NCBI RefSeq assembly: GCF_013359775.1
Contig: NZ_JABMCI010000070.1
Span: forward strand, 1-64,000
Direction of reading: 5' to 3'
Length of the DNA stretch: 64,000 nt
DNA from: Cellulomonas humilata
GTDB taxonomy: Bacteria > Actinomycetota > Actinomycetes > Actinomycetales > Cellulomonadaceae
Positions 16,304-25,398 of the stretch are shown piece after piece. The notes beneath the pieces were generated by a model. The model did not search any database and was not told where the DNA came from. It saw only the letters and a program-made list of their open reading frames with translations. Each line of letters opens with the position of its first letter. The stretch's first letter is position 1. The translations under genes were made by a program, and so were the position numbers.

Positions 16304-17922
16304 CCAAGCCGTTCGCCATCACGCTCGACGTCGGCTCGAGCCTGGCCAACCACACGGGCGCCTGGCGCCAGGAGCGGCCGGTGTACGTCGACCTCACGCC
16401 GCCGTGCGCGCACGCGTGCCCGGCCATGGAGGACCCGCAGAAGTGGCTGTACGCCGCCGAGGACGGCTCGTACGAGCAGGCCTGGCGCACGCTGACGGAG
16501 GCCAACCCGTTCCCCGCGATCATGGGGCGCGTCTGCTACCACCCGTGCGAGACGGCCTGCAACCGCAGCTTCCTCGACGAGGCGGTCGGCATCAACGCCG
16601 TCGAGCGGTTCCTCGGCGACCACGCCATCGAGCAGGGCTGGACGTTTGCCGCCCCCACGGTGACCACCGGGCGGCGCGTGCTCGTCGTCGGCGCGGGCCC
16701 GACCGGGCTGTCGGCCGCGTACCAGCTGCGCAAGCTCGGGCACGAGGTCACCGTCCGCGACTCGTCGCCGAAGCCCGGCGGCATGATGCGTTACGGCATC
16801 CCCGCGTACCGGCTGCCGCGCGACGTGCTCGACGCGGAGATCGCCCGGATCCTCGACCTGGGCATCACCCTCGAGCTGGGCCGGCGGGTGGACGACGTGC
16901 TTGGGGCCATGGCGGAGGGGTTCGACGCCGTGTTCCTCGCGGTCGGCGCGCAGCTGGGCAAGCGCGCGTACGTGCCCGCCGGCGAGGCCGCGCGCATCGT
17001 CGACGCCGTCTCGATGCTGCACGACGTCGCGCAGGGCGAACCGCCCCTGCTCGGCCGGCGCGTGGTCGTCTACGGCGGGGGGAACACCGCGGTCGACGCC
17101 GCGCGGACCGCGAAGCGCCTCGGTGCGACCGACGCGGTCATCGTCTACCGCCGCACCCGCGACCGGATGCCCGCGCACGACTCGGAGATGGCCGAGGCGC
17201 TGGAGGAGGGCGTCGTCGTGAAGTGGCTGTCGACGGTCGCGCACGCCGACGCCGGGCACCTCCGGGTCGAGCGGATGGAGCTGGACGAGACCGGCTTCCC
17301 GCAGCCGACCGGCGAGTTCGAGGACCTCGAGGCCGACTCCCTGGTGCTCGCACTCGGCCAGGAGAGCGACCTGTCGCTGGTCGAGGGGGTGTCCGACCTG
17401 GCGCTCACCGACGGGTCGGTGCAGGTGGACTCCTCCTTCATGACCGGCCACCCCGGGATCTTCGCCGGCGGCGACGTGGTGCCCGCCCAGCGCACGGTGA
17501 CCGTCGGCGTCGGGCACGGCGCCCGGGCCGCCCGCGCGATCGACGCGTGGCTGCGCCAGACGGCGGTCGTCGAGCCGGTCGGGGCCCCGTTGGCCGAGTA
17601 CTCCACGCTGAACACCTGGTACTACTCCGACGCCCCGCACGCGGTCCGACCGCGCCTCGAGGCCGCCCGGCGCACCTCCGGGTTCGAGGAGGTCGTCCGG
17701 GGGCTCGACGCCGAGACCGCCGCCTACGAGGCGCGCCGCTGCATGTCCTGCGGCAACTGCTTCGAGTGCGACAACTGCTACGGCGTCTGCCCCGACAACG
17801 CGGTGATCAAGCTCGGCCCCGGCATGCGGTTCGAGATCGACTACGACTACTGCAAGGGCTGCGGGATCTGCGTCGCCGAGTGCCCGTCCGGCTCGATCCT
17901 GATGATCCCCGAACCACGGTAG
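16300..17922 (+). CDS. NAD(P)/FAD oxidoreductase (GltD-like) fused to 2[4Fe-4S] ferredoxin domain
   Basis: This 540-residue electron-transfer subunit probably passes electrons from the 2-oxoacid oxidoreductase to NAD(P). The N-terminus has the Cys-rich GltD-type cluster domain (CAHACPAMEDPQKW and CYHPCETACNRSF). Two Rossmann folds follow: VLVVGAGPTGLSAAY (FAD) and VVVYGGGNTAVDAARTAKRLG (NAD(P)). A C-terminal delta-like ferredoxin domain has eight cysteines in two CxxCxxC-type sets (CMSCGNCFECDNCYGVCP and CKGCGICVAECP). This replaces the separate PorD plus ferredoxin reductase of other organisms. The start ATG at 16300 overlaps the beta-subunit stop, so translation is coupled. That it makes the complex NAD(P)-linked is inference from domain content and context. 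Confidence 0.88.
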   Translation: MTKPFAITLDVGSSLANHTGAWRQERPVYVDLTPPCAHACPAMEDPQKWLYAAEDGSYEQAWRTLTEANPFPAIMGRVCYHPCETACNRSFLDEAVGINAVERFLGDHAIEQGWTFAAPTVTTGRRVLVVGAGPTGLSAAYQLRKLGHEVTVRDSSPKPGGMMRYGIPAYRLPRDVLDAEIARILDLGITLELGRRVDDVLGAMAEGFDAVFLAVGAQLGKRAYVPAGEAARIVDAVSMLHDVAQGEPPLLGRRVVVYGGGNTAVDAARTAKRLGATDAVIVYRRTRDRMPAHDSEMAEALEEGVVVKWLSTVAHADAGHLRVERMELDETGFPQPTGEFEDLEADSLVLALGQESDLSLVEGVSDLALTDGSVQVDSSFMTGHPGIFAGGDVVPAQRTVTVGVGHGARAARAIDAWLRQTAVVEPVGAPLAEYSTLNTWYYSDAPHAVRPRLEAARRTSGFEEVVRGLDAETAAYEARRCMSCGNCFECDNCYGVCPDNAVIKLGPGMRFEIDYDYCKGCGICVAECPSGSILMIPEPR

Positions 17923-17961
17923 GCCGGCACGCTCCCTGCTCGACGAGGGTGCGGACCGTCT

Positions 17962-17977
17962 GGTCGCTGAAGCGACC
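17962..17977. terminator. Short hairpin between convergent genes
   Basis: GGTCGCT and AGCGACC form a 7-bp stem separated by only 2 bp, 4 bp from the TIR-WD40 stop. It could end both the oxidoreductase operon and the opposing gene, but it is short and lacks a U tract. Confidence 0.35.
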
Positions 17978-17980
17978 GCG

Positions 17981-20971
17981 TCACGAACGAGACGGCTCGC
18001 TGTCGCCGGGGAGGTAGAAGCGCCGCTCCTCGGGGGTGAGCTGCCGGCCGGCACGCTCGGCGCCGAGCTCGATGAGGTCGTGGGCTGTCGCGAGGGTGAG
18101 GCGAGCGGTCCCGTCCCCGCTGCCGGTGACCACATGGCGGCTGTCGGCGGAGAGCGCGATCGCGTAGACGATGCCGTCATGGTCGATGCGGACGAGCTCC
18201 CGCCCGGTCAACGGCTCCCACAGTCGCGCGGTCCGGTCCTGGCTCGCGGTCGCGATGGTGCCCCCGTCCGGACTGAATCGCACTGCGTGTATGCGCTCTT
18301 CGTGCCGGATGCGGGTCACTTCCCGGCGTGACGCGAGATGCCACACGACGGCTTGTCGGTCCAGCCCTGGCGCCAGGTCGCCGATGAGGACGACGGCGAG
18401 CTCGCCCGTCGGATCCACGGCGAAGATGCCCGTCTCGCCTGGGTGCGGCAGCCGGGCCGCAATCTCGCCAGTCCGCGCATCGACGACGACGAGCTCGTTG
18501 CCCGCAGCGACCAGGACCTCGTGTCCCGAAGGGGTGACGGCGACGTGCCAGACGATGTTCCCGAACATCAGTCGATGACGTTCCACGCCGCTGGCAGAGT
18601 CGGTGACCACGACGACGCCGTCGTCGGACCCCGACACCAGCAGCGCCCCGTCCGCGGAGAGCGCGACGGTGCGGACCTGAGCGTCGTGGGTGACCGCGAC
18701 GAGCCCGACGATCTCCGAGGCGGAGTGGTCACCCGCGTGGTCGGGCCACGTCCACGTCCACGCCTCCTGCATGCCTTCCCCGGCGACAGCGCACCGTCGC
18801 GTCGTCGCGTCGACGGCTACTGCCCACACCCGGGCCGGGACACGGAACCGGTGAAGGACTGCTCCCTCTGGGGACCACACCGTCACTGAGCCGTCCCAAC
18901 AGGTCGTGAGCACTCGGGGTCGGTCGAGAGCACCGGCCACCGGGCGCAGGGCGACGACGTCGTCAAGGAAGTCGTCGTGTCGCAGCACCCCCCGCTCTCT
19001 GCCGTCCAGCCACGACACGATCACGTCGTGGCCCGTCGGGTAGGTGGCCACGTACCCGGCTTCTGCGTCGAGGGCGACATTGGTGACTGGAGCGCCACCT
19101 TGGTGAGGGATCGCGACGTCCGTACCTCTCGCCGGTAGCCACACGTGGACCGACCCGTCCCACGCCGCTGAGCACACCCGCTGACCATCGGGGAACGGAC
19201 GGACGGCGCTGACGAACGCGCCATGCACTGCACGGGTCTTCTCGTGGCCGGTGTGGAGGTCGAAGCTGCGTGCGGTCCCATCGCCGCTCGCGGTCAGCAG
19301 CACGCGGTCGGTCGCGAAGGCGACGTCAGACACCGCGCCGGCGTGGCTGAACCGGTGGACCTCCTGCCAGTCGCCGAGAGACCACACGCGTGCGGTCCCA
19401 TCCATGCTGCCGCTGGCAAGGAGCGTGCTGTCGGGTCCGAACGCGACGGCGAGGACCTCGCGCTGGTGCTGCAGCACCACAGGTGTCCTACTCCCATCGA
19501 CCGGCCACACGAGGACAGCGCCGTCGACGCCTGCGGACGCCCCCCACCGGCCGTCGGAGCTCAGCGCGACGGCCGCAACGCCCGCGTCGCTGGCTCCGGC
19601 CTCGAGCGCGAAGACTTGACGCTCTGTGCCGTGCTGGGCAGCCGACAGCTCGCGCCGGCTGTCGATGTCCCACACGGTCGCGCGGCCATCCTCGGTCCCC
19701 ACGATGAGGAGCCGCCCGTCGGCGGAGAGGGCTCCCGCCCACGCCGGTGCCTGCGCACGCACACTGACCACGAGCTGTCCGGAGACGAGGTCGTGGACCT
19801 GAGCGCCTCCGTCCCCGACGCAGGCGAGCCGGTCACCGTCGGGCGAGAAGAGTGCGGCTCGTACTCCCGGTTCTCCGCTCCAGCGAGCCCGCTCCGCGCC
19901 GTCGGGAAGGGACACGAGGCGAGTCACGCCGTCCGAGGCGACGATCGCTGCCGTGTCGTCGAAGGGGTGCAGGGCGACCGCAGATGCCCATGCGTGCTCG
20001 GCCGGCTCCTCCTGATCCAGGCCGTCGAGCGTGACCGGCGCCGCCAGAGCAACCGGCGTCCCGTCCGCCGCGGCCCAGATGGAGGCGTCGCGACCATCTC
20101 CGCAGGCCGCGACCCAACGACCGTCGCCTCCGACGGTGAGGGATCGCGCGGGCGTGTCCCCGACGGACAGGCGCTGCGCCGTCGTCGCGAGCAGCTCGAG
20201 CCCACGCCGCAGCACTGCATCGGCCTCGGCGCCCGGCTGACGGCGGAGGGACTCCACCGCCAGCAGGACACTGCGGTCGAGCAGCTGTGGCTGCCGACGG
20301 GCGACCACGTCCGCCTGGGCTGCGAGCTGCCGACTGACCGCGGACCTGTAGAGCTGCTGGAGCCGCTCAGCGTCCGCAGCCTGCTGGAGCTGCGCGGAGG
20401 TCAGGTACTCGCCCTGCAACGCCGTGGGGACCGGGTCCTTGCCGGTCGCTGCGGCGAGCCAACGCTGGCCACGCACGAGCTCGAGCCCACGCAGGAGCAG
20501 GCTCGGATCGTGATCTGCGAGCCGCCACGCCTCGGCGCGGCCCTGCAGCCAGGTGTGTTCACGCACGTGCTCGAGGTCGACGTCGAGGGCTTCCATGATC
20601 TCCGCGATGGCCGCGTCCACACCGTGGGGGGCTGTGTCGTCGATGACGATCCAGTCGAGGGCGCGAATGGCTCCCGGGAGCGACGCCGACGGCACCGGTG
20701 AGAGCACGACCGGGAGCAGACGCTTGCCGGTCGCCACAGCGTGGCTCACCTCGAGCCGACAGACACGCGACTGCGCGGAGTCGGGCGAGATGAGGAAGAG
20801 GAAGGCATCCGCCGCAGCGATGCCGTCGTACACCTCGCGGAGCCACTTCGAGGCGGGAGGAATGTCTTGCCAGTCGGCCCACACGTCGCGGCCCCGCGCG
20901 AGCAGCAGGCTGCACAGCTCGCGTGCGCGAACCGCATCGCGGCGTGAGTACGAGACGAAGACGTGGGACAC
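17981..20971 (-). CDS. TIR-WD40 repeat protein (no NTPase domain)
   Basis: This large cytosolic protein has 996 residues. The GTG at 20971 is chosen because AAGGGG lies 5 bp upstream and because it gives a TIR-typical start (SHVFVSYSRRDAVRARELC). Residues 1-150 form a TIR domain: box-1 FVSYSRRD, then VWADWQDIP, and SRVCRLEVSHAV with a Glu at about 74 in the position of the NADase catalytic Glu. Residues about 150-275 are a helical linker (PSLLLRGLELV, LQGEYLTSAQLQQ). From about 277 to the end are many WD40 blades (for example LASGSMDGTARVWSL and LLTASGDGTARSFDL), enough for about two propellers. There is no P-loop NTPase. Bacterial TIR proteins can be NAD-degrading immune effectors; that role here is inference. 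The gene lies 3' of tRNA-Leu, a common insertion site. Confidence 0.88.
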   Translation of the reverse strand: MSHVFVSYSRRDAVRARELCSLLLARGRDVWADWQDIPPASKWLREVYDGIAAADAFLFLISPDSAQSRVCRLEVSHAVATGKRLLPVVLSPVPSASLPGAIRALDWIVIDDTAPHGVDAAIAEIMEALDVDLEHVREHTWLQGRAEAWRLADHDPSLLLRGLELVRGQRWLAAATGKDPVPTALQGEYLTSAQLQQAADAERLQQLYRSAVSRQLAAQADVVARRQPQLLDRSVLLAVESLRRQPGAEADAVLRRGLELLATTAQRLSVGDTPARSLTVGGDGRWVAACGDGRDASIWAAADGTPVALAAPVTLDGLDQEEPAEHAWASAVALHPFDDTAAIVASDGVTRLVSLPDGAERARWSGEPGVRAALFSPDGDRLACVGDGGAQVHDLVSGQLVVSVRAQAPAWAGALSADGRLLIVGTEDGRATVWDIDSRRELSAAQHGTERQVFALEAGASDAGVAAVALSSDGRWGASAGVDGAVLVWPVDGSRTPVVLQHQREVLAVAFGPDSTLLASGSMDGTARVWSLGDWQEVHRFSHAGAVSDVAFATDRVLLTASGDGTARSFDLHTGHEKTRAVHGAFVSAVRPFPDGQRVCSAAWDGSVHVWLPARGTDVAIPHQGGAPVTNVALDAEAGYVATYPTGHDVIVSWLDGRERGVLRHDDFLDDVVALRPVAGALDRPRVLTTCWDGSVTVWSPEGAVLHRFRVPARVWAVAVDATTRRCAVAGEGMQEAWTWTWPDHAGDHSASEIVGLVAVTHDAQVRTVALSADGALLVSGSDDGVVVVTDSASGVERHRLMFGNIVWHVAVTPSGHEVLVAAGNELVVVDARTGEIAARLPHPGETGIFAVDPTGELAVVLIGDLAPGLDRQAVVWHLASRREVTRIRHEERIHAVRFSPDGGTIATASQDRTARLWEPLTGRELVRIDHDGIVYAIALSADSRHVVTGSGDGTARLTLATAHDLIELGAERAGRQLTPEERRFYLPGDSEPSRS

Positions 20972-21072
20972 GAACACCCCTTGCCCAGAGCGCTCCTCCG
21001 ACGAGGCTAGCTGTGCACCCCGCGAGGTGCGCCCGGGACCGCTCTGGGGACTGCCCACCCCGCCACAACGGC

Positions 21073-21102
21073 AACAGGCCGGACCCTGAGGTCCGGCCTG
21101 TT
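21073..21102 (-). terminator. Terminator hairpin of tRNA-Leu
   Basis: Perfect 13-bp stem (AACAGGCCGGACC and its complement) with a CTGA loop, 27 bp past the tRNA 3' end on the minus strand. It separates the tRNA from the TIR-WD40 gene, whose promoter must lie in the remaining 100 bp. Confidence 0.75.
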
Positions 21103-21128
21103 ACCGATGTCCTGCGACATCATCTGTG

Positions 21129-21211
21129 TGCGCGAGGGGGGATTTGAACCCCCACGCCCTTTCGGACACTGGCACCTGAAGCCAGCGCGTCTGCCGTTCC
21201 GCCACTCGCGC
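21129..21211 (-). tRNA. tRNA-Leu(CAG)
   Basis: 83 nt including the discriminator A. The 7-bp acceptor stem is GCGCGAG/CTCGCGC, the anticodon stem-loop CTGGC-TTCAGGT-GCCAG gives anticodon CAG, there is a long variable arm (class II), and the T-arm contains GGTTCAAATCC. CCA is not encoded. Confidence 0.95.
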
Positions 21212-21391
21212 GCGCCGCAGAACACTAGCACGATCGCACCGGCCGCCCGACCCGCCCGCGGAGGCTCCGGGCTCGCCGCGCGCACATCACCCGTCATACG
21301 GCCCCGTACCGGTGGGTCACGGATACGATCAAGGCGGATTGCGGGTGCCGTACCTGCACGTAGAAGCGCACGAGGGACGGGGGAGGTGGCT

Positions 21392-22102
21392 GTGGGCATC
21401 CTTGACAGGTTCGAGAACGGCGTCGAGCGCGTCGTCAACAACGCCATCGCCAAGGCCTTCAAGAGCGAGCTCAAGCCGCTCGACCTCTCCAGCGCGCTGC
21501 GTCGCGAGGTGGACGACCGGGCCGCCGTGGTGGGTCGCGATCGGACGGTCGTGCCCAACGAGTTCACGATCGAGCTCGCGACTGCCGACTACGACCAGGT
21601 GGAGTCGTGGGGTGCGGAGGCGTTGGCGGACGAGTTCGCCAACAACGTCACCGACTACGCCGCGAGCCAGCGCTACGCGTTCGTGGGCCCGGTGACGGTG
21701 TCGTTCAGCGAGGACAGCGCGCTCGAGGCAGCGCGGTTCCGGGTGCACAGCGCGACGGTGCGCGGAGCGGTCGCCCCGGCGTCGGCGACGTCGGCGCCCA
21801 GCGCGCGGCACCCGCTGGTCGACATCGACGGGCAGCGCTACATCCTCACCGGCCCGGTCACGGTCATCGGCCGTGGCTCGGAGGCGGACATCATCGTCGA
21901 CGACCCGGGCGTCTCCCGTCGCCACCTGGAGATCCGGGTGACCTCCGACGGCGTGGTCGCCACGGACATGGGCTCCACCAACGGACTGTTCGTCGAGGGC
22001 CACCAGGTTCCGGCCGCGACGCTGCTGGACGGCAACACGCTGACCATCGGGCGCACCCGGATCCTGTTCTGGACCGGCGGCGAGCCGGACCCGGACGAGT
22101 GA
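21392..22102 (+). CDS. fhaA: FhaA: DUF3662 and FHA domain protein
   Basis: This phosphothreonine-binding adaptor of 236 residues is the first gene of the kinase/cell-wall operon. The GTG at 21392 gives VGILDRFENGVERVVNNAIAKAFKSEL, the usual FhaA start, with GGGGGAGG about 6 bp upstream. Residues 1-115 are the DUF3662 domain, then a short Ala/Ser linker. A forkhead-associated domain follows at about 150-230 (VIGRGSEADIIVDDPGVSRRHLEI, DMGSTNGLFVEG) with the phosphopeptide-binding Arg, Ser-Arg-Arg-His and Asn residues present. In mycobacteria FhaA binds phosphorylated lipid-II flippase MviN and limits peptidoglycan synthesis; a similar role is expected here. A possible -10 (TACGAT) lies at 21324-21329. 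Confidence 0.93.
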   Translation: MGILDRFENGVERVVNNAIAKAFKSELKPLDLSSALRREVDDRAAVVGRDRTVVPNEFTIELATADYDQVESWGAEALADEFANNVTDYAASQRYAFVGPVTVSFSEDSALEAARFRVHSATVRGAVAPASATSAPSARHPLVDIDGQRYILTGPVTVIGRGSEADIIVDDPGVSRRHLEIRVTSDGVVATDMGSTNGLFVEGHQVPAATLLDGNTLTIGRTRILFWTGGEPDPDE

Positions 22103-22111
22103 CGCCGGCGC

Positions 22112-22633
22112 ATGAGTGAACTGACGATCACCCTGCTGCGGCTGGGTTACCTGGCCTTGCTGTGGGTGCTCGTGCTCTTCGCCATCGGGGTGCTGCGCCG
22201 CGACCTGTACGGCACGCGGATCACCGACCGTCGCCGACGCAAGGCCGTCCCGGCGGTCGCCGCGGCGGTCGCGACGGAACCTGCGAGACCCGAGACCGCG
22301 CCGACGCCGATCCGCACCCCCCGGTCGACCCGGGGCGGGGCGGGGCCGAGCCGGCTCGTCGTCACCGAGGGTCCGCTGCGCGGCACGATCGTGCCGCTCG
22401 GGACGTCGGCGGTGCTCATCGGCCGGGCGCCCAGCTGCACGCTCGTCCTGGACGACGACTACTCGTCGTCGCGGCACGCACGGATCTTCCCGCAGGGTGG
22501 CCAGTGGTTCGTCGAGGACCTCGGATCGACGAACGGGACATTCGTGGCGGACCAGCGCGTCGAGGCTCCGACCCCCGTCCCGACGGGTACACCCGTGCGC
22601 GTGGGCCAGAGCGTTCTCGAGCTGCAGAGGTAA
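22112..22633 (+). CDS. fhaB: FhaB/FipA: membrane-anchored FHA protein
   Basis: This protein has 173 residues with one N-terminal membrane segment (about 5-27, LLRLGYLALLWVLVLFAIGVL) followed by RRDLYG, a conserved FhaB feature. A basic Pro/Thr linker leads to a C-terminal FHA domain (about 85-170: VLIGRAPSCTLVLDDDYSSSRHARI, EDLGSTNGTFV). In mycobacteria the equivalent protein (FipA) is a phospho-dependent scaffold linking PknA signalling to division proteins. The start is the ATG at 22112, 10 bp after fhaA. All phosphothreonine-contact residues appear intact. Confidence 0.93.
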   Translation: MSELTITLLRLGYLALLWVLVLFAIGVLRRDLYGTRITDRRRRKAVPAVAAAVATEPARPETAPTPIRTPRSTRGGAGPSRLVVTEGPLRGTIVPLGTSAVLIGRAPSCTLVLDDDYSSSRHARIFPQGGQWFVEDLGSTNGTFVADQRVEAPTPVPTGTPVRVGQSVLELQR

Positions 22634-22637
22634 CCCG

Positions 22638-23951
22638 GTGACCGTCGCACTCAGGTATGCGGCGCGGTCCGACGTCGGACTCGTGCGCTCCAACAACCAG
22701 GACTCGGCCTACGCCGGTCCGCACCTGCTCATGGTCGCGGACGGCATGGGGGGGCACGCCGGGGGCGACGTCGCCTCGTCGGTGGCCGTCGCCGCGTTCG
22801 CACCGCTGGACGGGGAGTCGCACGGTCCCGACGACGCCCTGGACGAGCTGGAGGCGGCGCTGGCCGACGCCCGCGACGAGATCATCGCGCGCAGCGACGC
22901 CGACCCCGACCTGTCCGGCATGGGGACGACCGTGCTGGCCATCCTGCGCGCCGGCAACAAGCTCGCGATGGTGCACCTGGGCGACTCGCGCGGCTACCTC
23001 ATGCGGGACGGCGTCCTCACGCAGGTCACCACCGACCACACGTTCGTGCAGCACCTGGTGGACATCGGCCGGATCACGCCCGAGGAGGCCGAGCACCACC
23101 CGCAGCGCTCGGTCGTCATGCGCGTGCTGGGCGACTTCGACCCCGAGGTCACTCCCGACCTGTCCGTGCGCGAGGCGCGTCCCGGCGACCGCTGGCTCCT
23201 GTGCTCCGACGGCCTCTCCGGCTTCGTGAGCGCGGAGACCATCGAGGAGACGATGGCCGCGATCGAGGACGTCGACGCGTGCGCGGACCGGCTGGTCCAG
23301 CTGGCGCTGCGGGCGGGCGGCGGCGACAACATCACCGTGGTCCTGGCCGACGTCATCGAGCTGGACGCGGTCGCGGACGGGGCGGGCCCGACGACGAACG
23401 CCACCGTCGTCGGTGCCGCCGCGCTGAACCGCAACGCCCCGACGGCCGCTGCCGACGGTCCGGCAGCACGAGCGGCCGGCCTCACGCGGGCGGCGCAGGC
23501 GGAGGTCGACCCCGACGAGAAGGCGGCCGAGCCCCCGACCGCCGACGAGGACGACGAGCAGCTCCCGCCCCCGCGGCGCTGGCGCTCGGTCGTGGCGTGG
23601 GTCGTCGTGGCCGTGGTCGTCCTCGGTGCTGCCGGGATCGCGTACGGCTGGACGCAGACGCAGTACTACGTGGGAGTCGACGCGCAGGAGGTCGTAATCT
23701 TCCGCGGGCTCCCGCAGAGCCTCGGCCCCGTCCCGCTGTCCTCCGTGGTGGAGCGCACCGGCACCGACCTGGAGGACCTCGCGTCGGGCTACCTGCGCGC
23801 GCGGGTCGAGCAGACCATCCACGCCGACTCGCTGGAGGACGCGCGCCAGCTCGTCGCCATGCTCGAGGAGGACACCGCTCCCCCCAAGTCCTCGTCGCCG
23901 TCTCCGTCCCTGTCTCCGTCCGTCACCGTCTCCCCGACGGTCGCACCGTGA
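22638..23951 (+). CDS. pstP: PstP: PP2C-family Ser/Thr phosphatase
   Basis: This membrane-anchored PPM/PP2C phosphatase has 437 residues and removes phosphates from PknA, PknB and their targets. The GTG at 22638 begins VTVALRYAARSDVGLVRSNNQDS, containing the conserved Arg and Asp of the active site. Metal-binding motifs follow: VADGMGGHAGG, MGTTVLAI, HLGDSRGYL, CSDGLSGFV and GGGDNITVVL. An Ala/Glu-rich linker leads to a membrane segment at about 314-336 (WRSVVAWVVVAVVVLGAAGIAYGW), then an extracytoplasmic tail ending in Ser/Pro repeats. It is 4 bp after fhaB and nearly abuts rodA, so it is co-transcribed with the kinases it opposes. Confidence 0.95.
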   Translation: MTVALRYAARSDVGLVRSNNQDSAYAGPHLLMVADGMGGHAGGDVASSVAVAAFAPLDGESHGPDDALDELEAALADARDEIIARSDADPDLSGMGTTVLAILRAGNKLAMVHLGDSRGYLMRDGVLTQVTTDHTFVQHLVDIGRITPEEAEHHPQRSVVMRVLGDFDPEVTPDLSVREARPGDRWLLCSDGLSGFVSAETIEETMAAIEDVDACADRLVQLALRAGGGDNITVVLADVIELDAVADGAGPTTNATVVGAAALNRNAPTAAADGPAARAAGLTRAAQAEVDPDEKAAEPPTADEDDEQLPPPRRWRSVVAWVVVAVVVLGAAGIAYGWTQTQYYVGVDAQEVVIFRGLPQSLGPVPLSSVVERTGTDLEDLASGYLRARVEQTIHADSLEDARQLVAMLEEDTAPPKSSSPSPSLSPSVTVSPTVAP

Positions 23952-23961
23952 GCCGCGCGTG

Positions 23962-25398
23962 ATGGCTACGGTCCAGCCGCACCGCGTGCGGGCCGGCCGC
24001 GGTGTCGAGCTCGGCCTCCTGCTGCTCGCGCTCGTCATCGGCGTCGCCGCGTACGCGCTCGTCGGCATCGGCACCACCGACAAGGTCCCGCCGGACGTCA
24101 TCGGCTACGGGGTCGGCATGGCCGCCCTGGCCATCGGCATCCACCTGGTGCTCCGCTGGCGCGCGCCCTTCGCCGACCCGGTGATCCTGCCGATCACGGT
24201 GGCCCTCAACGGCATCGGGCTCGCGATGATCTACCGGATCGACTTCGCGTACACCGCCCGGGGCCGCGAGGACACGTTCGCGCAGCGCCAGCTGGTGTGG
24301 ACGGCCATCTCGGTGGTGCTGGCGGCGGCCGTGATCGTGCTGCTGCGCGACCACCGGACGCTGCGGCGGTACACGTACACCGCGATGCTCGCCGGTCTCG
24401 TGCTGGTGATGCTCCCTCTGGTCCCCGGCCTGGGCGTGCTCATCAACGGCGCCCGCATCTGGGTGCGCGTCGGCGGGGTCGGCTTCCAGCCGGCGGAGTT
24501 CGCCAAGATCGCGTTCGCCATCTTCTTCGCGGGGTACCTGGTCACGCATCGGGACACCCTGGCGCTCGCCGGCCCGAAGGTGCTGGGCCTGCAGCTGCCA
24601 CGACCCCGGGACCTCGGTCCGATCCTCATCGTCTGGGGCGCGTCGGTCGCGGTCCTCGTGCTCGAGCGCGACCTCGGCACCTCGCTGCTGTTCTTCGGCC
24701 TGTTCGTCGCGATGCTCTACCTGGCCACCGAACGGCTCAGCTGGGTGGTCATCGGTCTCCTGCTGTTCATCGTCGGAGCAGGCGTCGCCGCCAGCGCGTT
24801 CTCGCACGTCGGGGCGCGTTTCGACGCCTGGCTGCACGCCTTCGACCCGGCCGTGTTCGACCAGAGCCCGGGGGGTTCCGGCCAGCTGGTGCGCGGGCTG
24901 TTCGGCATGGCCAGCGGCGGGCTGTTCGGCACCGGGTGGGGTCAGGGGCGGCCGGACCTCGTGCCGTTCGCGGAGTCCGACTTCATCGTCGCGTCCCTCG
25001 GGGAGGAGCTCGGGCTGACCGGGCTGCTCGCCATCCTGCTCTGCTACGCCATCCTCGCGGAGCGCGGCATGCGCACCGCGATCGGGGTGCGCGACGGGTT
25101 CGGCAAGCTGCTCGCGGGCGGTCTGGCGTTCATCGTCGCGCTCCAGACGTTCGTCGTGGTCGGCGGCGTCACGCGGATCATCCCGCTGACCGGCCTGACC
25201 ACGCCGTTCATCGCGTACGGCGGCTCGTCCCTGGTGGCCAACTGGGTGATCGTGGCCCTGCTGCTGCGGATCTCCGACGAGGCCCGGCGCCCGGCGCCGT
25301 CGATGAAGCCGTCGCTCACGCCGATCGTGGGGACTCCGGTCGTCGGCGGCAGCAACGAGGATGATCAGCCCACCGAGATCATGCGGGGGGTGCGGTGA
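23962..25398 (+). CDS. rodA: RodA/FtsW-family peptidoglycan glycosyltransferase
   Basis: This SEDS-family integral membrane protein has 478 residues and about 12 membrane segments. It polymerises lipid II into glycan strands with its partner class B penicillin-binding protein. Family signatures include INGARIWVRVGGVGFQPAEFAKI, ERDLGTSLLFFGLFVAMLYLATER, FIVASLGEELGLTG and GLTTPFIAYGGSSLVANW. The ATG at 23962 is preferred, though the adjacent GTG at 23959 is also possible. The C-terminal cytosolic tail (DEARRPAPSMKPSLTPIVGTPVVGG) is Thr/Pro-rich and may be phosphorylated by the kinases encoded downstream (inference). The gene ends in a GTGA overlap with pbpA. Confidence 0.95.
   Translation: MATVQPHRVRAGRGVELGLLLLALVIGVAAYALVGIGTTDKVPPDVIGYGVGMAALAIGIHLVLRWRAPFADPVILPITVALNGIGLAMIYRIDFAYTARGREDTFAQRQLVWTAISVVLAAAVIVLLRDHRTLRRYTYTAMLAGLVLVMLPLVPGLGVLINGARIWVRVGGVGFQPAEFAKIAFAIFFAGYLVTHRDTLALAGPKVLGLQLPRPRDLGPILIVWGASVAVLVLERDLGTSLLFFGLFVAMLYLATERLSWVVIGLLLFIVGAGVAASAFSHVGARFDAWLHAFDPAVFDQSPGGSGQLVRGLFGMASGGLFGTGWGQGRPDLVPFAESDFIVASLGEELGLTGLLAILLCYAILAERGMRTAIGVRDGFGKLLAGGLAFIVALQTFVVVGGVTRIIPLTGLTTPFIAYGGSSLVANWVIVALLLRISDEARRPAPSMKPSLTPIVGTPVVGGSNEDDQPTEIMRGVR

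Noticed and set aside
21105..21120. GATGTC/GACATC hairpin next to tRNA-Leu considered as an attachment site
   Set aside because: No second copy of the tRNA end or integrase gene was found, so an att site cannot be supported.
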